Assembly: GCA_963664035.2 (NCBI GenBank)
Contig: OY760867.2
Span: 2,356,001-2,420,000, forward strand
Length of the DNA stretch: 64,000 bases
DNA from: G958296245 sp963664035
GTDB taxonomy: Bacteria; Chloroflexota; Dehalococcoidia; Lucifugimonadales; G958296245
Direction of reading: 5' to 3'
Shown here: positions 42,554-51,239 of the stretch, piece by piece
How the letters are laid out: each line of letters begins with the position of its first letter
How positions within the stretch are numbered: the first letter of the stretch is position 1
The notes under the pieces: generated by a model
What the model was told of the DNA's origin: nothing
Seen by the model: only the letters and a program-made list of their open reading frames with translations
The model's database searches: none
Made by a program: the position numbers and the translations under genes

Positions 42554-43552
42554 ATGGTCTATCCCGATTTCGAAGTAAGGCGCTCCATACTGGTCGGCGA
42601 TACGGCCGAAGCCTACCTGCAGCGCGCCCTTACTATCCTCAGGACGGAGAACATCAACCCCGTCGTGACGATGGAGTTCTCGCCGGAGAGCGCCGGAGTC
42701 TTCAGCGGACTCGCCGAGGCGCGGGCCCTGTTGGGCCGGATCCTCCCGGAGACGGGCAGCGAGGTTTGGGCCGTTGGCGACGGGGAGGACGTGGAAGCCC
42801 TGGAGGTCGCGCTGCGCGTCAAGGCCCCCTTCGGGTCGATCGGGCTGTACGAGACGGCGCTCTGCGGCATAATGGCCTCCTCCATGGGATGGGCGACCGC
42901 GGCGAAGGAGTGCGTGGACGCCGCGGGAGGCATTCCCGTCATATCGCTCGGCGCACGCGACCTACACCCCAACGTGGCCGCCAACATGGACTACTCCGCC
43001 GTCGTGGGCGGATGCGTCTCCTGCGCGACGGTTCACGGGGCGAGGCTCGCCGGGGTCACGCCCGCGGGCAACATGCCCCACGCGCTGCCTGTGCTGATGA
43101 CCGACACCGTAAGGGCGATGGAGTCCTTCGACAGGCACCTCCCCCAGGAGGTGCCCCGCATCGCCCTAGTGGGCAGCTTCAAGGACGAAGCGGAAGAGGC
43201 CCTGGACGTTGCGCGGTCGTTGCGGGAGAAGCTGCGCGGCATCCAGTTGGACACGCCTATGGAGCGGGGCGGCGTCACGACCGACCTGATCAAGGAGGTG
43301 CGGGCGCGCCTCGACCAGGTGGGCTTCACCCACGTCGAGATCACGGTCAGCGGCGGGCTTACCCCGGACGCCATCCGGCAGTACGTGGCCGAGGGCGCTC
43401 CCGTGGACGCGTTCGGCGTGGGCTCCTACATAGGCTCGGCGAAGCCCATGCCGTTCAGGGCCGACATCCACGAGGTGGACGGACGCCCCATGGCCAGGCG
43501 GGGACGCATACCCGGCCTTACGGTCAACCCCCGCCTCGACCGGATAATGTAG
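42554..43552 (+). CDS. nicotinate phosphoribosyltransferase
   Basis: 332 residues of the shorter archaeal/bacterial NAPRTase type. Signs are GSIGLYETALCGIMASSMGWAT, VISLGARDLHPNVAANMDYS, VGGCVSCATVHGARLAG and the phosphate-site SGGLTPDAIRQYVAEGAPVD. It joins nicotinate with PRPP to give nicotinate mononucleotide for NAD salvage. With the upstream nicotinamidase-like gene it makes a two-step salvage operon. No Shine-Dalgarno precedes the ATG, so translation is probably coupled. Confidence 0.9.
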   Translation: MVYPDFEVRRSILVGDTAEAYLQRALTILRTENINPVVTMEFSPESAGVFSGLAEARALLGRILPETGSEVWAVGDGEDVEALEVALRVKAPFGSIGLYETALCGIMASSMGWATAAKECVDAAGGIPVISLGARDLHPNVAANMDYSAVVGGCVSCATVHGARLAGVTPAGNMPHALPVLMTDTVRAMESFDRHLPQEVPRIALVGSFKDEAEEALDVARSLREKLRGIQLDTPMERGGVTTDLIKEVRARLDQVGFTHVEITVSGGLTPDAIRQYVAEGAPVDAFGVGSYIGSAKPMPFRADIHEVDGRPMARRGRIPGLTVNPRLDRIM

Positions 43553-43570
43553 CCGGACGGGGCCCTGGCC

Positions 43571-44290
43571 CTAGGCGAGCAGCCGGCCCTCCTGCAGGGC
43601 CTTGCTGGCGTCCACCACCATCCGGGTGGCGTAGCCCAGGTTCACGTCGCTCGTGTTTATGACGAGGTGGTACAGCTTGGGGTCGTCCGGGTCGTCGATG
43701 TCGAAGAAGCGCTTGAAGTTGGTCTGCCTCGCCCTGTCGCGCGCGTCGATCGTCGCCTCCGCCTGCTCGCGGTCCACCCGCTCGCGCTCCATGATCCTGG
43801 CGACCCGGGTCTCGTAGCTGGCCACCGCGCCGACGCGCAGCACCCTGGGGTCGTCCCGCAGGATGATGCCGGCGCCGCGCCCAACCAGCACGACGTTGCC
43901 CGTGGAGGACACCTCGAGCATGACGGAGCGCATCGCGTCGATGTACTGGTCGTGCTCGAGCTCGTGGCCGCGCGTTATGGTCGGCTGCGGCATGTCCTCG
44001 AACTCCTGGGTAAGGTAGGCCATCGTTCCCGGGCCGAAGTAGGGGTCGCCTCCGGCGCCGGTGGCCGCCGAACGCTCCAGCACGCGTTGCAGGAAGCCGG
44101 TGAACCGCTGCGCCGGGCTCGGGATGCGCTCCTCGACCTGGTGCAGCGCCTCCACCGTGGCCCCGACCTGCCGGGCGGCGGTCGTCAGGATCAGCCGGTC
44201 CACGTAGTCGGCCCCAAGCTCCTTGGCGACCGCCGGCCCAAGCAGCCTGCCGCCGCCTCCCGTCAGTCCACCGATTGTGATCACCGACAT
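43571..44290 (-). CDS. cytidylate-kinase-like family protein
   Basis: 239 residues, ATG behind GGGAGG. P-loop-like start ITIGGLTGGGGRLLGPAVAK, DYVDRLIL, and a late lid-like region RARQTNFKRFFDIDDPDD. GNVVLVGRGAGIILRDDP and YHLVINTSDVNLG are typical of the CMK-like family, which differs from true Cmk in the P-loop. The substrate is unknown. Confidence 0.83.
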   Translation of the reverse strand: MSVITIGGLTGGGGRLLGPAVAKELGADYVDRLILTTAARQVGATVEALHQVEERIPSPAQRFTGFLQRVLERSAATGAGGDPYFGPGTMAYLTQEFEDMPQPTITRGHELEHDQYIDAMRSVMLEVSSTGNVVLVGRGAGIILRDDPRVLRVGAVASYETRVARIMERERVDREQAEATIDARDRARQTNFKRFFDIDDPDDPKLYHLVINTSDVNLGYATRMVVDASKALQEGRLLA

Positions 44291-44483
44291 TGGCTGCCTC
44301 CCGTAGTCTCAGCGCCTATCGCCGTCACTGGCGGCCAGTCATTGTTACGGCATATTCTTAGCACCGGCCCGATGCCATGTCAAATCCTCCTTCCCATTTC
44401 CTCCCGAGCCTGCCGAAGGCCATGCTACGATTCAATGTCCTGTTCAATGTCCTGTGTTACCATACCCGGCAGGAGCGAGAGCC

Positions 44484-45224
44484 ATGGCCACGACACCGAC
44501 AGTCCTGACCCCTGGCAGGCCCACAGAGGCCGATGAGGTCTTCTATCCCGAAACGGACGGTATGCCATTGCCAGACGGATATGAGCAGGGGCCGCATTTC
44601 AGAGAGATCGTTTCGATAGTGGAACTCCACCTGGGCGGCCCCACGACCGCCGTCAGCGGCGACACATTCGTCTACTACGTCGAAGGCGACCCCAAGAAGT
44701 GGGTGTCCCCGGACTGCTACGTGGCCTTTGGCGTGGACGTGGAGTCGATCAGGCGGTTCAACACCTACCGCGTGTGGGAGACGGGCAAGGTCCCCGACTT
44801 CGTGCTGGAGATAGGCTCGCCGTCGACGGCGTCCAACGACGTAGGGCCCAAGCGCGACCTGTACGCGAGCCTGGGGGTCCGTGAGTACTGGCGCTTTGAC
44901 CCGACGGGCGGCGACCACTACGGCGAGGCGCTGGTTGGGGAGTACCTGGCGGATGGCGAATACCGCCGCTTCGAGATGAGCGGCGGGCCGGGCGTCGCGT
45001 CGCGTGGTCACAGCCCGCTGTTGGGCCTCGACCTGTGCTGGACGGAGGGCCGCCTGCGCTTCTACGACCCAGCGGCTGGCCGCTGGCTGGAGAACCACGC
45101 TGAGACCGCCGCGCGCGCCGAGTACGCCGAAGCTCGCGCCGGCGCCGAGCAGGTGGCCCGCGAGGCCGCCGAAGCCCGCCTGGCAGAGTTGGAAGCCGAT
45201 CTGCGGCGTCTGCGCGGCGAATAG
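44484..45224 (+). CDS. Uma2-family (DUF820) restriction-endonuclease-fold protein
   Basis: 246 residues from ATG 44484 behind GGCAGGAG. PD-(D/E)XK pattern: SPDCYVAFGVD, then VPDFVLEIGSPSTASNDVGP, KRDLYASLGVREYWRFDP, the classic Uma2 arrangement with the Asp, Glu and Lys of the active site. The C-terminal 50 residues are an Ala/Glu coiled coil. The role of Uma2 proteins is unclear. They are abundant in Chloroflexi and cyanobacteria. Upstream a 12-bp motif TTCAATGTCCTG is repeated in tandem at about 44431-44454. Confidence 0.87.
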   Translation: MATTPTVLTPGRPTEADEVFYPETDGMPLPDGYEQGPHFREIVSIVELHLGGPTTAVSGDTFVYYVEGDPKKWVSPDCYVAFGVDVESIRRFNTYRVWETGKVPDFVLEIGSPSTASNDVGPKRDLYASLGVREYWRFDPTGGDHYGEALVGEYLADGEYRRFEMSGGPGVASRGHSPLLGLDLCWTEGRLRFYDPAAGRWLENHAETAARAEYAEARAGAEQVAREAAEARLAELEADLRRLRGE

Positions 45225-45337
45225 CCCCTCCGTCCCTCGATCCGGTTACCAAATCCTGCGGAGCGTGTCGGCTGTTGCCGTATGTGCGATAATGTGGGCC
45301 GCTCGGCCAGCGAGCATCAACACCGTGGAGGTTTGCC

Positions 45338-46000
45338 TTGAGACTGATTCTGATCGGATGCGAGTACGTCGGGACCACGACCCTAGGAGAAGCCATCAAG
45401 GAATGGTTCAAGGAGGCCACGGGGGCCGAGACGGGATTCCACGAGCACTGGAAGATACCGCACGTCGCCCACTCCGAGCTGACCGAGGAGGAGCAGCAGC
45501 AGTTCCTGGCGCTCAGCCCCAGGCTGAAGGAGCTCATGCAGCGCAACAACCTCGAGTACCACGTCCAGCCGTCGTTCTACAACGACCGCGACCACTGCAT
45601 GGTCGGCCACTACATAGAGGAGAAGATCTACGGGCCGATGTACTTCGGGTACGGCGGCCCCGATGACGACCAGGACCGCGCCATCGTCGCCAGGCACCTC
45701 GAGCGCAGCATCCTGGAGCTGGGCCCCGACACTGTGCTGGTCCACCTCAAGGCGACGCCCGAGGTCATCAGGCAGCGTATGAAGGACAACCCGCACGAGA
45801 GCCAGGTCATCAGGGACGAGGACGTGGAGGCGGTGCTCCAGCGCTTCCAGGAGGAGTACGACAACGCCGTCTTCTTCAGCCGGATGGAGCTCGACACCTC
45901 CACGGCGACGGTCGAGGAGACCCTGGCCGAGTGGGTAGAGAATATGGAGCCCTTCTGGTCGGACGCGGACCGTCTCAGGATGCTCATGCGCCGCTCATAG
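45338..46000 (+). CDS. P-loop kinase-like protein
   Basis: 220 residues from TTG 45338, 8 nt after GGAGG. MRLILIGCEYVGTTTLGEAI is an atypical Walker A in which GxxxxGTT replaces GKS/T. DTVLVHLKATPEVIRQRMKD is the arginine-bearing lid strand of nucleoside/nucleotide-kinase folds, and VIRDEDVEAVLQRFQEEYD follows. It resembles deoxynucleoside- or shikimate-kinase-like folds, but the missing P-loop lysine leaves activity uncertain. A TGCGATAAT extended -10 lies at 45288-45293. Confidence 0.7.
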   Translation: MRLILIGCEYVGTTTLGEAIKEWFKEATGAETGFHEHWKIPHVAHSELTEEEQQQFLALSPRLKELMQRNNLEYHVQPSFYNDRDHCMVGHYIEEKIYGPMYFGYGGPDDDQDRAIVARHLERSILELGPDTVLVHLKATPEVIRQRMKDNPHESQVIRDEDVEAVLQRFQEEYDNAVFFSRMELDTSTATVEETLAEWVENMEPFWSDADRLRMLMRRS

Positions 46001-46040
46001 CGGCTGTAATCCCATATGCTACAATCCTCCGTGGGACGTC

Positions 46041-46487
46041 ATGACTACCACGGCAGCCAAAGAAGCGGTCAACCATAGGGAGGTCAGCGACACTCTCTTA
46101 GTCAACGCCCAGATCGAGCTTGACGGGGGAGACGACCTCCAAGCGTCTGAGAAGGCGTGGGGCGCCCTTGCCCACTACGTGAAGGCCGTTGCGGAAGAGC
46201 GGGGCTGGGAAAACGAGCACCACGCCGACATCATGAGAATTGCGGGGGCGCTGGTGAGCGCCGCGGACTCACCCGACCGGCAAGGGGAACGCCTCAGGTC
46301 GGTCCGCGCCCTCCACGTCAACTTCTATGAGGACGATCTGGGACCGGCTCTGGTGCAGGGCGGCATCGACGACGCCAGGAAGCTGCTCGCCGCGCTGAAG
46401 GCCGCCGAGCCGAACTTCCCTACGCGTGAACCCCCTCGTAAGCGGATGCCCTACGGGATCAGGGCCGGCCGCGGCAGACAACGCTGA
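46041..46487 (+). CDS. PaREP1/HEPN-family protein
   Basis: 148 residues. LVNAQIELDGGDDLQASEKA and WGALAHYVKAVAEERGW match the PaREP1 (HEPN superfamily) helical bundle known mostly from archaea. The catalytic RxxxxH of RNase HEPNs is not obvious; AGALVSAADSPDRQGERLRS is the nearest helix. No nucleotidyltransferase (MNT) partner is adjacent, so a toxin-antitoxin role is not supported. A TGCTACAAT -10 lies 15 nt before the ATG. Confidence 0.7.
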   Translation: MTTTAAKEAVNHREVSDTLLVNAQIELDGGDDLQASEKAWGALAHYVKAVAEERGWENEHHADIMRIAGALVSAADSPDRQGERLRSVRALHVNFYEDDLGPALVQGGIDDARKLLAALKAAEPNFPTREPPRKRMPYGIRAGRGRQR

Positions 46488-46526
46488 AGAAGGTACTGTC
46501 GGAGTCTTCTGCCGCGTCGGGACAGC

Positions 46527-47471
46527 TCAACTCTCGCCGGTGAGCGCCCGGCGGGGGTTGTCCACCATTATCCGCCTGAACTCCGCCTCGCTCACGCCAA
46601 TTTCCCGTAGCTCGTGTACGAACTTGCTGGGGATGTAGGCGTAGCCCCCGCCGCCGTAGGCGACGTACATCCATCTCACGCAGACGTCGTGGGACAGCAG
46701 CAGGCGGTCTATCAGGCCGGCGTCCAGGATGTTGCGGATGGAGCGCAGCTCCGCGCTCTGCTCGTGTTCGTTGCGGCTGCCGAGGCCCTCTATGGACACG
46801 TAGGCGCCCCGGCGGGCTATCTCCCGGTGGTACTCGATGCTCGGATCGCTGTTGGCGTGGCTCACGATGACGCGGTCCAGCGGGACGCTCTCCTGCTCCA
46901 GGATGTCTAGCTGGTCGAGCCCCACCGGGCCCCATGCCGTGTGCGTGGATACGGTCGCGCCCGTGCGCCTGTGCGCCCGGCCAGCCGCCCTGAACACCCG
47001 CTCCTCCACCGGCGAGACCCAGTTGAGCTGCGACCCGATCTCCCCGATGATGCCCGCCCTGACGCCGGTGCCCTCTATGCCCTCGGTCAGCTCCGCGACC
47101 ATCTCGTCGGCGATCCGGTCCGTCTTGGCCCGCCACAGGTACGGCTCGTAGTACTTCTCGCGGTACCAGCCGCATCCCAGGACGATGTTCAGCCCCGTGC
47201 GCTCGGCCACCTGCCTCACGCCCTCGGCGTGCTTGACCGGCAACAGGAACTGGTCGTTGCCGCGCAGGCCGCTGTTCGTCTGGTCGACGACGGTGACGCC
47301 GCCGGCCTCCTTGTAGAGCATCAGCTCCCTGTAGGCGAGCTCCGGGTCGTTCAGGAAGCGGTCCACCGACCACTCGTCGCGCATCATGTCCAGGAAGATG
47401 TGCTCGTGGACAAGGGTGAAGCCCAGGTCGTGGGCATCCACGGGGCCGGTGACCGTCATGACGGATGGCAA
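46527..47471 (-). CDS. phosphotriesterase-family metal-dependent hydrolase (paralogue 2)
   Basis: 314 residues from TTG 47471 behind GGAGG. Metal ligands: LVHEHIFLDM (HxH), a Glu in AGIIGEIGS where classic PTE has carboxylated Lys (as in E. coli Php), VSTHTAWG, RVIVSHANSD and LLLSHDVCVRWMY with the final Asp. Members hydrolyse lactones, esters or phosphotriesters. It is the last gene of the leftward five-gene operon and a tandem paralogue of the next gene upstream. Confidence 0.9.
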   Translation of the reverse strand: MPSVMTVTGPVDAHDLGFTLVHEHIFLDMMRDEWSVDRFLNDPELAYRELMLYKEAGGVTVVDQTNSGLRGNDQFLLPVKHAEGVRQVAERTGLNIVLGCGWYREKYYEPYLWRAKTDRIADEMVAELTEGIEGTGVRAGIIGEIGSQLNWVSPVEERVFRAAGRAHRRTGATVSTHTAWGPVGLDQLDILEQESVPLDRVIVSHANSDPSIEYHREIARRGAYVSIEGLGSRNEHEQSAELRSIRNILDAGLIDRLLLSHDVCVRWMYVAYGGGGYAYIPSKFVHELREIGVSEAEFRRIMVDNPRRALTGES

Positions 47472-47502
47472 GCGAATAACCTCCGGTGAGGGCAGTCCCG
47501 GC

Positions 47503-48447
47503 TCAGTCGTCGCCCGTGAGCAGGCGGCGCGGGTTGTCCACCATGATCCGGTGGAACTGCTCCTCCGTGACGCCGATGCCCGCGAGGTCGCCGAGCAGCC
47601 GCGTTGAGCAGTAGTCGTAGCCGTCGCCGCCGTAGGCGTGGTACATGGAGCGGTAGCAGACGTCGTGCGAGAAGAGCAGGTGGTCGATGAGGCCGCGCTT
47701 CAACACCTCGTCGACGAGCGCGATGAGCTCCCTGTGGCCGCGCTCGCTGGTCGGCTGCATGTTGTCGAAGGAGAGGAAGGCCCCCCGGCGGGCGATCTCC
47801 GCCTGGTACTCGACGTCCGGGTGGCTGAAGCAGTGGCCGACCGCGACGCGGCGCAGGTCCACCCCCTCCTCCTCGAGGATGTCGAGCTGGTCCAGACCCA
47901 GCGGCCCGCGCGTGGCGTGCGTCGTGAGCGCAACCCCGGTCCTCTTCTGCGCCCTCGCGGCTGCGCGCAGCACTCGCTCCTCCACGGGCGATATCCAGTT
48001 GAAGTGGGCGCCTATCTCGCCGATCAGCCCGGCCCTAACGTCGGTGCCGCCGATCCCCTCGGTCACGTCGCGCTCGATCTCTTCGGCGATCCGGTCGGTC
48101 TTGGCGCGCCATAGGTACTTCTCGTAGTAGGTCTCCCGGTACCAGCCGCAGCCCAGCACTATGTTCAGCCCGGTGCGCTCGGACATCTCGCGTATCGCCA
48201 GCGGGTGCTTTATGGGCAGTATCTTCTGGTCGTTCTCCGTGAGGCCGCCGCTCGTCTGGTCCACCAGCGTCACGCCCCCGGCGTCCTTGTACCGCATAAG
48301 CTCCCGGTAGGCGAGCTCAGGGTCGTTGAGCATGTAGTTGCCGCCCCACGTGTCGCGCATGAGGTCTAGGAAGATGTGCTCGTGGGGCAGGGTGAACCCG
48401 AGCTCTCCGCCGGGAACCGGACCCGTCACTGTCATAACGTCGGTCAT
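47503..48447 (-). CDS. phosphotriesterase-family metal-dependent hydrolase (paralogue 1)
   Basis: 314 residues, the same length as the downstream copy and collinear with it (FTLPHEHIFLDLMRD, AGLIGEIGAHFNWISPVEER, LTTHATRGPLGLDQLDILEE, VGHCFSHPDV, LFSHDVCYRSMYHAYGGDGY). The two have clearly diverged, especially in metal-adjacent loops (HCFSHPD versus HANSDPS), which suggests two related substrates or partly redundant enzymes. 31 bp separate them. Confidence 0.9.
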   Translation of the reverse strand: MTDVMTVTGPVPGGELGFTLPHEHIFLDLMRDTWGGNYMLNDPELAYRELMRYKDAGGVTLVDQTSGGLTENDQKILPIKHPLAIREMSERTGLNIVLGCGWYRETYYEKYLWRAKTDRIAEEIERDVTEGIGGTDVRAGLIGEIGAHFNWISPVEERVLRAAARAQKRTGVALTTHATRGPLGLDQLDILEEEGVDLRRVAVGHCFSHPDVEYQAEIARRGAFLSFDNMQPTSERGHRELIALVDEVLKRGLIDHLLFSHDVCYRSMYHAYGGDGYDYCSTRLLGDLAGIGVTEEQFHRIMVDNPRRLLTGDD

Positions 48448-48460
48448 GCGTCCCGCCGCC

Positions 48461-49597
48461 TCAGTCCAGGTATTCGTCCAGCACTTCGAAGAACCGGTCC
48501 AGGTCGCCGCGGTTGTTGAAGACGTGGGGGTCGACGCGGAGCGTGCTGTTGTACGTGTGTCCGCCGAACACGTCCACCTTGCGCTCCGCCATGAACGCCT
48601 CCGCCTCCAGCGCGTCCTCCATGACCACTGCGACGACGCCCCCGCGGCGCTCCGGCTCCGGCGGCGTCAACACCTCCAGGCCGCGCTCCAACAGCCCATC
48701 TACGCAGTAGCCCGACAGGTCGAGCACGTGCTCTTCCACCGTTTCCATCCCGACGCCCAGCAGTATCTCCAGCCCGGGCCGAGACGCTGCCAAACCTATC
48801 AGGTTCGGTATCCCGGTCTGGAGCCTTTCGGCCCCCGGCTTCGGCTCGAACCTGCTGGTCTCCGCCGGGTGGTGCGGGCCCGCGCTGCCGGGGGCGGCGG
48901 CGTGGGGCGGCATCGCCTCCAGGCGCCTGCCGTCCGCGTAGAAGTAGGCCAGCCCGGAGGCGCCGAGCAGCCACTTGCACGCGCCGGCCGACAGGAAGTC
49001 CACCCCCTGCTCGCGTACGTCGATGCGGACCGCTCCCGCCGATTGCGCCGCGTCCACGAGCAGCAGCGCGCCGTGCTCGTGGGCGATCTGAGAGACCGCG
49101 CCGAGGTCCTGCCGGAAGCCCTCGCCCTGGGTGACGTGGGAGATGCTGACCGCCAGCGTGTCGTCGTCGATCGCCCTGGCCAGGTCCTCGGGCTCGATGC
49201 GCCCGTCGCGGGCCGGCACGAAGCGCCTCTCGACGTGCGCCCGCTCCGGCAGCATCCAGGGGTAGATGCTGGAGGGGTAGCTCCACTCGTCGAACACCAC
49301 GTTGCCGCCCTCGCGCGGCTCTATCATCTGGACGGCGAGGTTGGAACCCATGCCGGTGCTCTCGACGATGGCTATCTCGTCCGCCGAGGCGCCGACCAGG
49401 TCGGCGAAGAGGCCGCGCACGATGTCCTGTTCCTCGCGCAGGCGGCCGTACAGGTCCGCGATCTCGAAGGTCCACTCGTCCATCAGCCGCCGGGCCGCCT
49501 CCCGCGCGCCGGAGCACGCGGGCGAGTGGCCCCCGCTGAACAGGTACGTCCGCTCCTGGAGGATGGGGAACTGGCTTCGGGCCTCGTCCAGGTCCAT
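48461..49597 (-). CDS. class V aminotransferase-fold PLP enzyme
   Basis: 378 residues. AIVESTGMGSNLAVQMI binds the cofactor phosphate, LLVDAAQSAGAVRIDV carries the Asp that contacts the pyridine nitrogen, and FLSAGACKWLLGASGLAYFY carries the Schiff-base lysine. Class V includes cysteine desulfurases, serine-glyoxylate aminotransferases and kynureninase-like enzymes. No mobile Cys loop of a desulfurase is evident, so an amine- or amino-acid-processing role is more likely. Third gene of the leftward operon, 6 bp from its upstream neighbour. Confidence 0.9.
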   Translation of the reverse strand: MDLDEARSQFPILQERTYLFSGGHSPACSGAREAARRLMDEWTFEIADLYGRLREEQDIVRGLFADLVGASADEIAIVESTGMGSNLAVQMIEPREGGNVVFDEWSYPSSIYPWMLPERAHVERRFVPARDGRIEPEDLARAIDDDTLAVSISHVTQGEGFRQDLGAVSQIAHEHGALLLVDAAQSAGAVRIDVREQGVDFLSAGACKWLLGASGLAYFYADGRRLEAMPPHAAAPGSAGPHHPAETSRFEPKPGAERLQTGIPNLIGLAASRPGLEILLGVGMETVEEHVLDLSGYCVDGLLERGLEVLTPPEPERRGGVVAVVMEDALEAEAFMAERKVDVFGGHTYNSTLRVDPHVFNNRGDLDRFFEVLDEYLD

Positions 49598-49603
49598 AAG
49601 GGC

Positions 49604-50374
49604 TTACTCGTCCAGGCCGAGGAGCTTGATCGCGTTCAACCCCAGCAGCTTGAGCTTCACCTCGTCCGGTATGTCCGCCGTGACGATGCGGCCCACCTGC
49701 AAGCGGGGGTCCATGATGGGCATGTCGGAGCCGAACAGCACGCGGTCCGGGCCGGCTCCATCCACCAGGTACTCTATGGTGCCGTGCTCGCCGAAGGACG
49801 TGCAGGTCTCCAGGTAGATGTTCGGGCACGCCTGCGCGGCCTCCACCGCCTGCTTCTGGCCCTGCGCGCTATTCCCGGAGTGGGCCAGCACCCACCGCAC
49901 GCGGTCGTAGCGCTGCGCGAGGGCGATGAACCTGTGCGGGTTGGTCAGCATGTCGTGGTCGCCCACGTAAGAGGAGTGGCTCATGATCACGACGCCCCGC
50001 TCGTTGCACCACTCGAATATGTGGAGGTAGCCGGGGTCGTCTATGGGGCGCTGGTAGTAGGTGGGGTAGAGCTTTACCGACCTGAACCCCAGGGTGTCGA
50101 AGGCTCGCTCGAGCTCGGCTATCGTCTCGTTGGGGTAGTGGGGCGTGACGAACGCGACGCCGACGAAGCGGTCGGGATGCGACGCGACCAGGCGCGATAC
50201 TATGTCGTTTCCGCGCCTGGCGTCGCTGTGGAAGATGCAGTTGACGTTGCACCTGTCGATCCCGGCGGCGTCCATCGCCTCCAGCAGCCGGTCGACGTTA
50301 TCGTCGGAGGTCTTGTTGCCCCAGCGGCCGGCGTGAACGTGGAAGTCGAATACGGGGGTGTCCAAATCTCTCAC
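49604..50374 (-). CDS. amidohydrolase_2-family hydrolase/decarboxylase
   Basis: 256 residues. GTG 50374 overlaps the upstream stop (GTGA), the usual sign of coupled translation. DTPVFDFHVHAG has the HxH metal motif, SVKLYPTYYQRP and VIMSHSSYVGDHD follow, then VLAHSGNSAQG and VLFGSDMPIMDPR with the last Asp. This is the amidohydrolase_2 (ACMSD-like) barrel that hydrolyses amides or decarboxylates aromatic acids. Second gene of the catabolic operon. Confidence 0.9.
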   Translation of the reverse strand: MRDLDTPVFDFHVHAGRWGNKTSDDNVDRLLEAMDAAGIDRCNVNCIFHSDARRGNDIVSRLVASHPDRFVGVAFVTPHYPNETIAELERAFDTLGFRSVKLYPTYYQRPIDDPGYLHIFEWCNERGVVIMSHSSYVGDHDMLTNPHRFIALAQRYDRVRWVLAHSGNSAQGQKQAVEAAQACPNIYLETCTSFGEHGTIEYLVDGAGPDRVLFGSDMPIMDPRLQVGRIVTADIPDEVKLKLLGLNAIKLLGLDE

Positions 50375-51126
50375 TCCATCCCGAGCAGCCGCTCCAGGTT
50401 GCCCGAGCAGACCGCGGCCAGGGTGGACTCGCCGAGCCCGTACCCGTGCAGGTGGTAGAGCTGCGGCGCGATGGGCGAGTCGGGGAACCGCGACCCGAAC
50501 ATGAGCCGTTCTTCGCCCACGGTATCCAGCAGCTTCTCGATGCCCCACATGTTGACGAACCTGGAGTACTCGACGCTCAGGTTGGGGACCGCGCCCAGCA
50601 GCGGCACCGCCCAGTTCGTGTGCCGGTAGTGTACCTCGCTGAGCACAGCCTTGACCCTTGGGTTCGCCCGCAGGACGTCGTGCAGCTCGGACGGGTCGAT
50701 ATGCTCGGCGTTGAGCCACAGCGGAATGCCCGCCTCGGCCAGCCAGCCCATCCAGCGGCCCACGGTCCAGTCCCTGAACGGGTAGTCGTGCAGCTTGGGC
50801 GCCATCCGGACCGAGCGCGCGCCGTGCGCGCGGACGCTCTCCGCGAAGGCCTCCAGCTTGTCGAACCCGGGGTTCACGACGAACTGGGGCACGAACCTCG
50901 GCTCGCCGGCGATCATCTCGAGCAGGAGCTCGTTGCCCTGCGGTCCGTCGAACTCCACGGCGTGTTGCGTATATACGAGGGCGCGCCGCACCCCGGCCGC
51001 GTCCATCGCGGCGAGGGCCCCTTCCGCCGAGTGGCTCCTCACCGGCCGGTCGTGCCGCCTTCCAAGGGCCATGTTCGCGTCGAAGACGGGCACGGAGGGC
51101 TTGAAGTGGAGGTCTACCTGTCCCAT
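50371..51126 (-). CDS. amidohydrolase_2-like protein lacking the first metal motif
   Basis: 251 residues, same fold as the next gene, but the N-terminal strand reads PVFDANMALGRRHDRP, so the HxH ligands are absent. Retained barrel elements are RRALVYTQHAV, KAVLSEVHYRHTNW and RLMFGSRFPDSPIAPQ. It may be a metal-poor variant, a pseudo-enzyme partner of the HxH paralogue, or an enzyme with other ligands. First gene of the operon. The promoter lies just upstream, with only 11 nt between the -10 and the ATG. Confidence 0.85.
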   Translation of the reverse strand: MGQVDLHFKPSVPVFDANMALGRRHDRPVRSHSAEGALAAMDAAGVRRALVYTQHAVEFDGPQGNELLLEMIAGEPRFVPQFVVNPGFDKLEAFAESVRAHGARSVRMAPKLHDYPFRDWTVGRWMGWLAEAGIPLWLNAEHIDPSELHDVLRANPRVKAVLSEVHYRHTNWAVPLLGAVPNLSVEYSRFVNMWGIEKLLDTVGEERLMFGSRFPDSPIAPQLYHLHGYGLGESTLAAVCSGNLERLLGME

Positions 51127-51137
51127 GAGTGGCAGTG

Positions 51138-51166
51138 AGTCTAGCAGCGCATACTATGACCGTCAA
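51138..51166 (-). promoter_or_regulatory. sigma-70-type promoter of the five-gene catabolic operon
   Basis: Minus-strand TTGACG, 17-bp spacer, TAGACT, the same hexamers and spacing as at 7166-7194. The -10 ends 11 nt before the ATG at 51126, implying a very short leader. Confidence 0.7.
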
Positions 51167-51239
51167 CGGCGTGTCGCAAGACGCTTCCGGTCTGATCGAG
51201 ACGCCGGGGCACGCCGGGGCCAGGGCAATCGCATCTAAA

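Noticed and set aside
43571..44290. Cytidylate kinase Cmk
   Set aside because: The P-loop and lid differ from true Cmk; it fits the Cmk-like family of unknown substrate better.
46041..46487. HEPN/MNT toxin-antitoxin module
   Set aside because: No adjacent nucleotidyltransferase and no clear RxxxxH motif.
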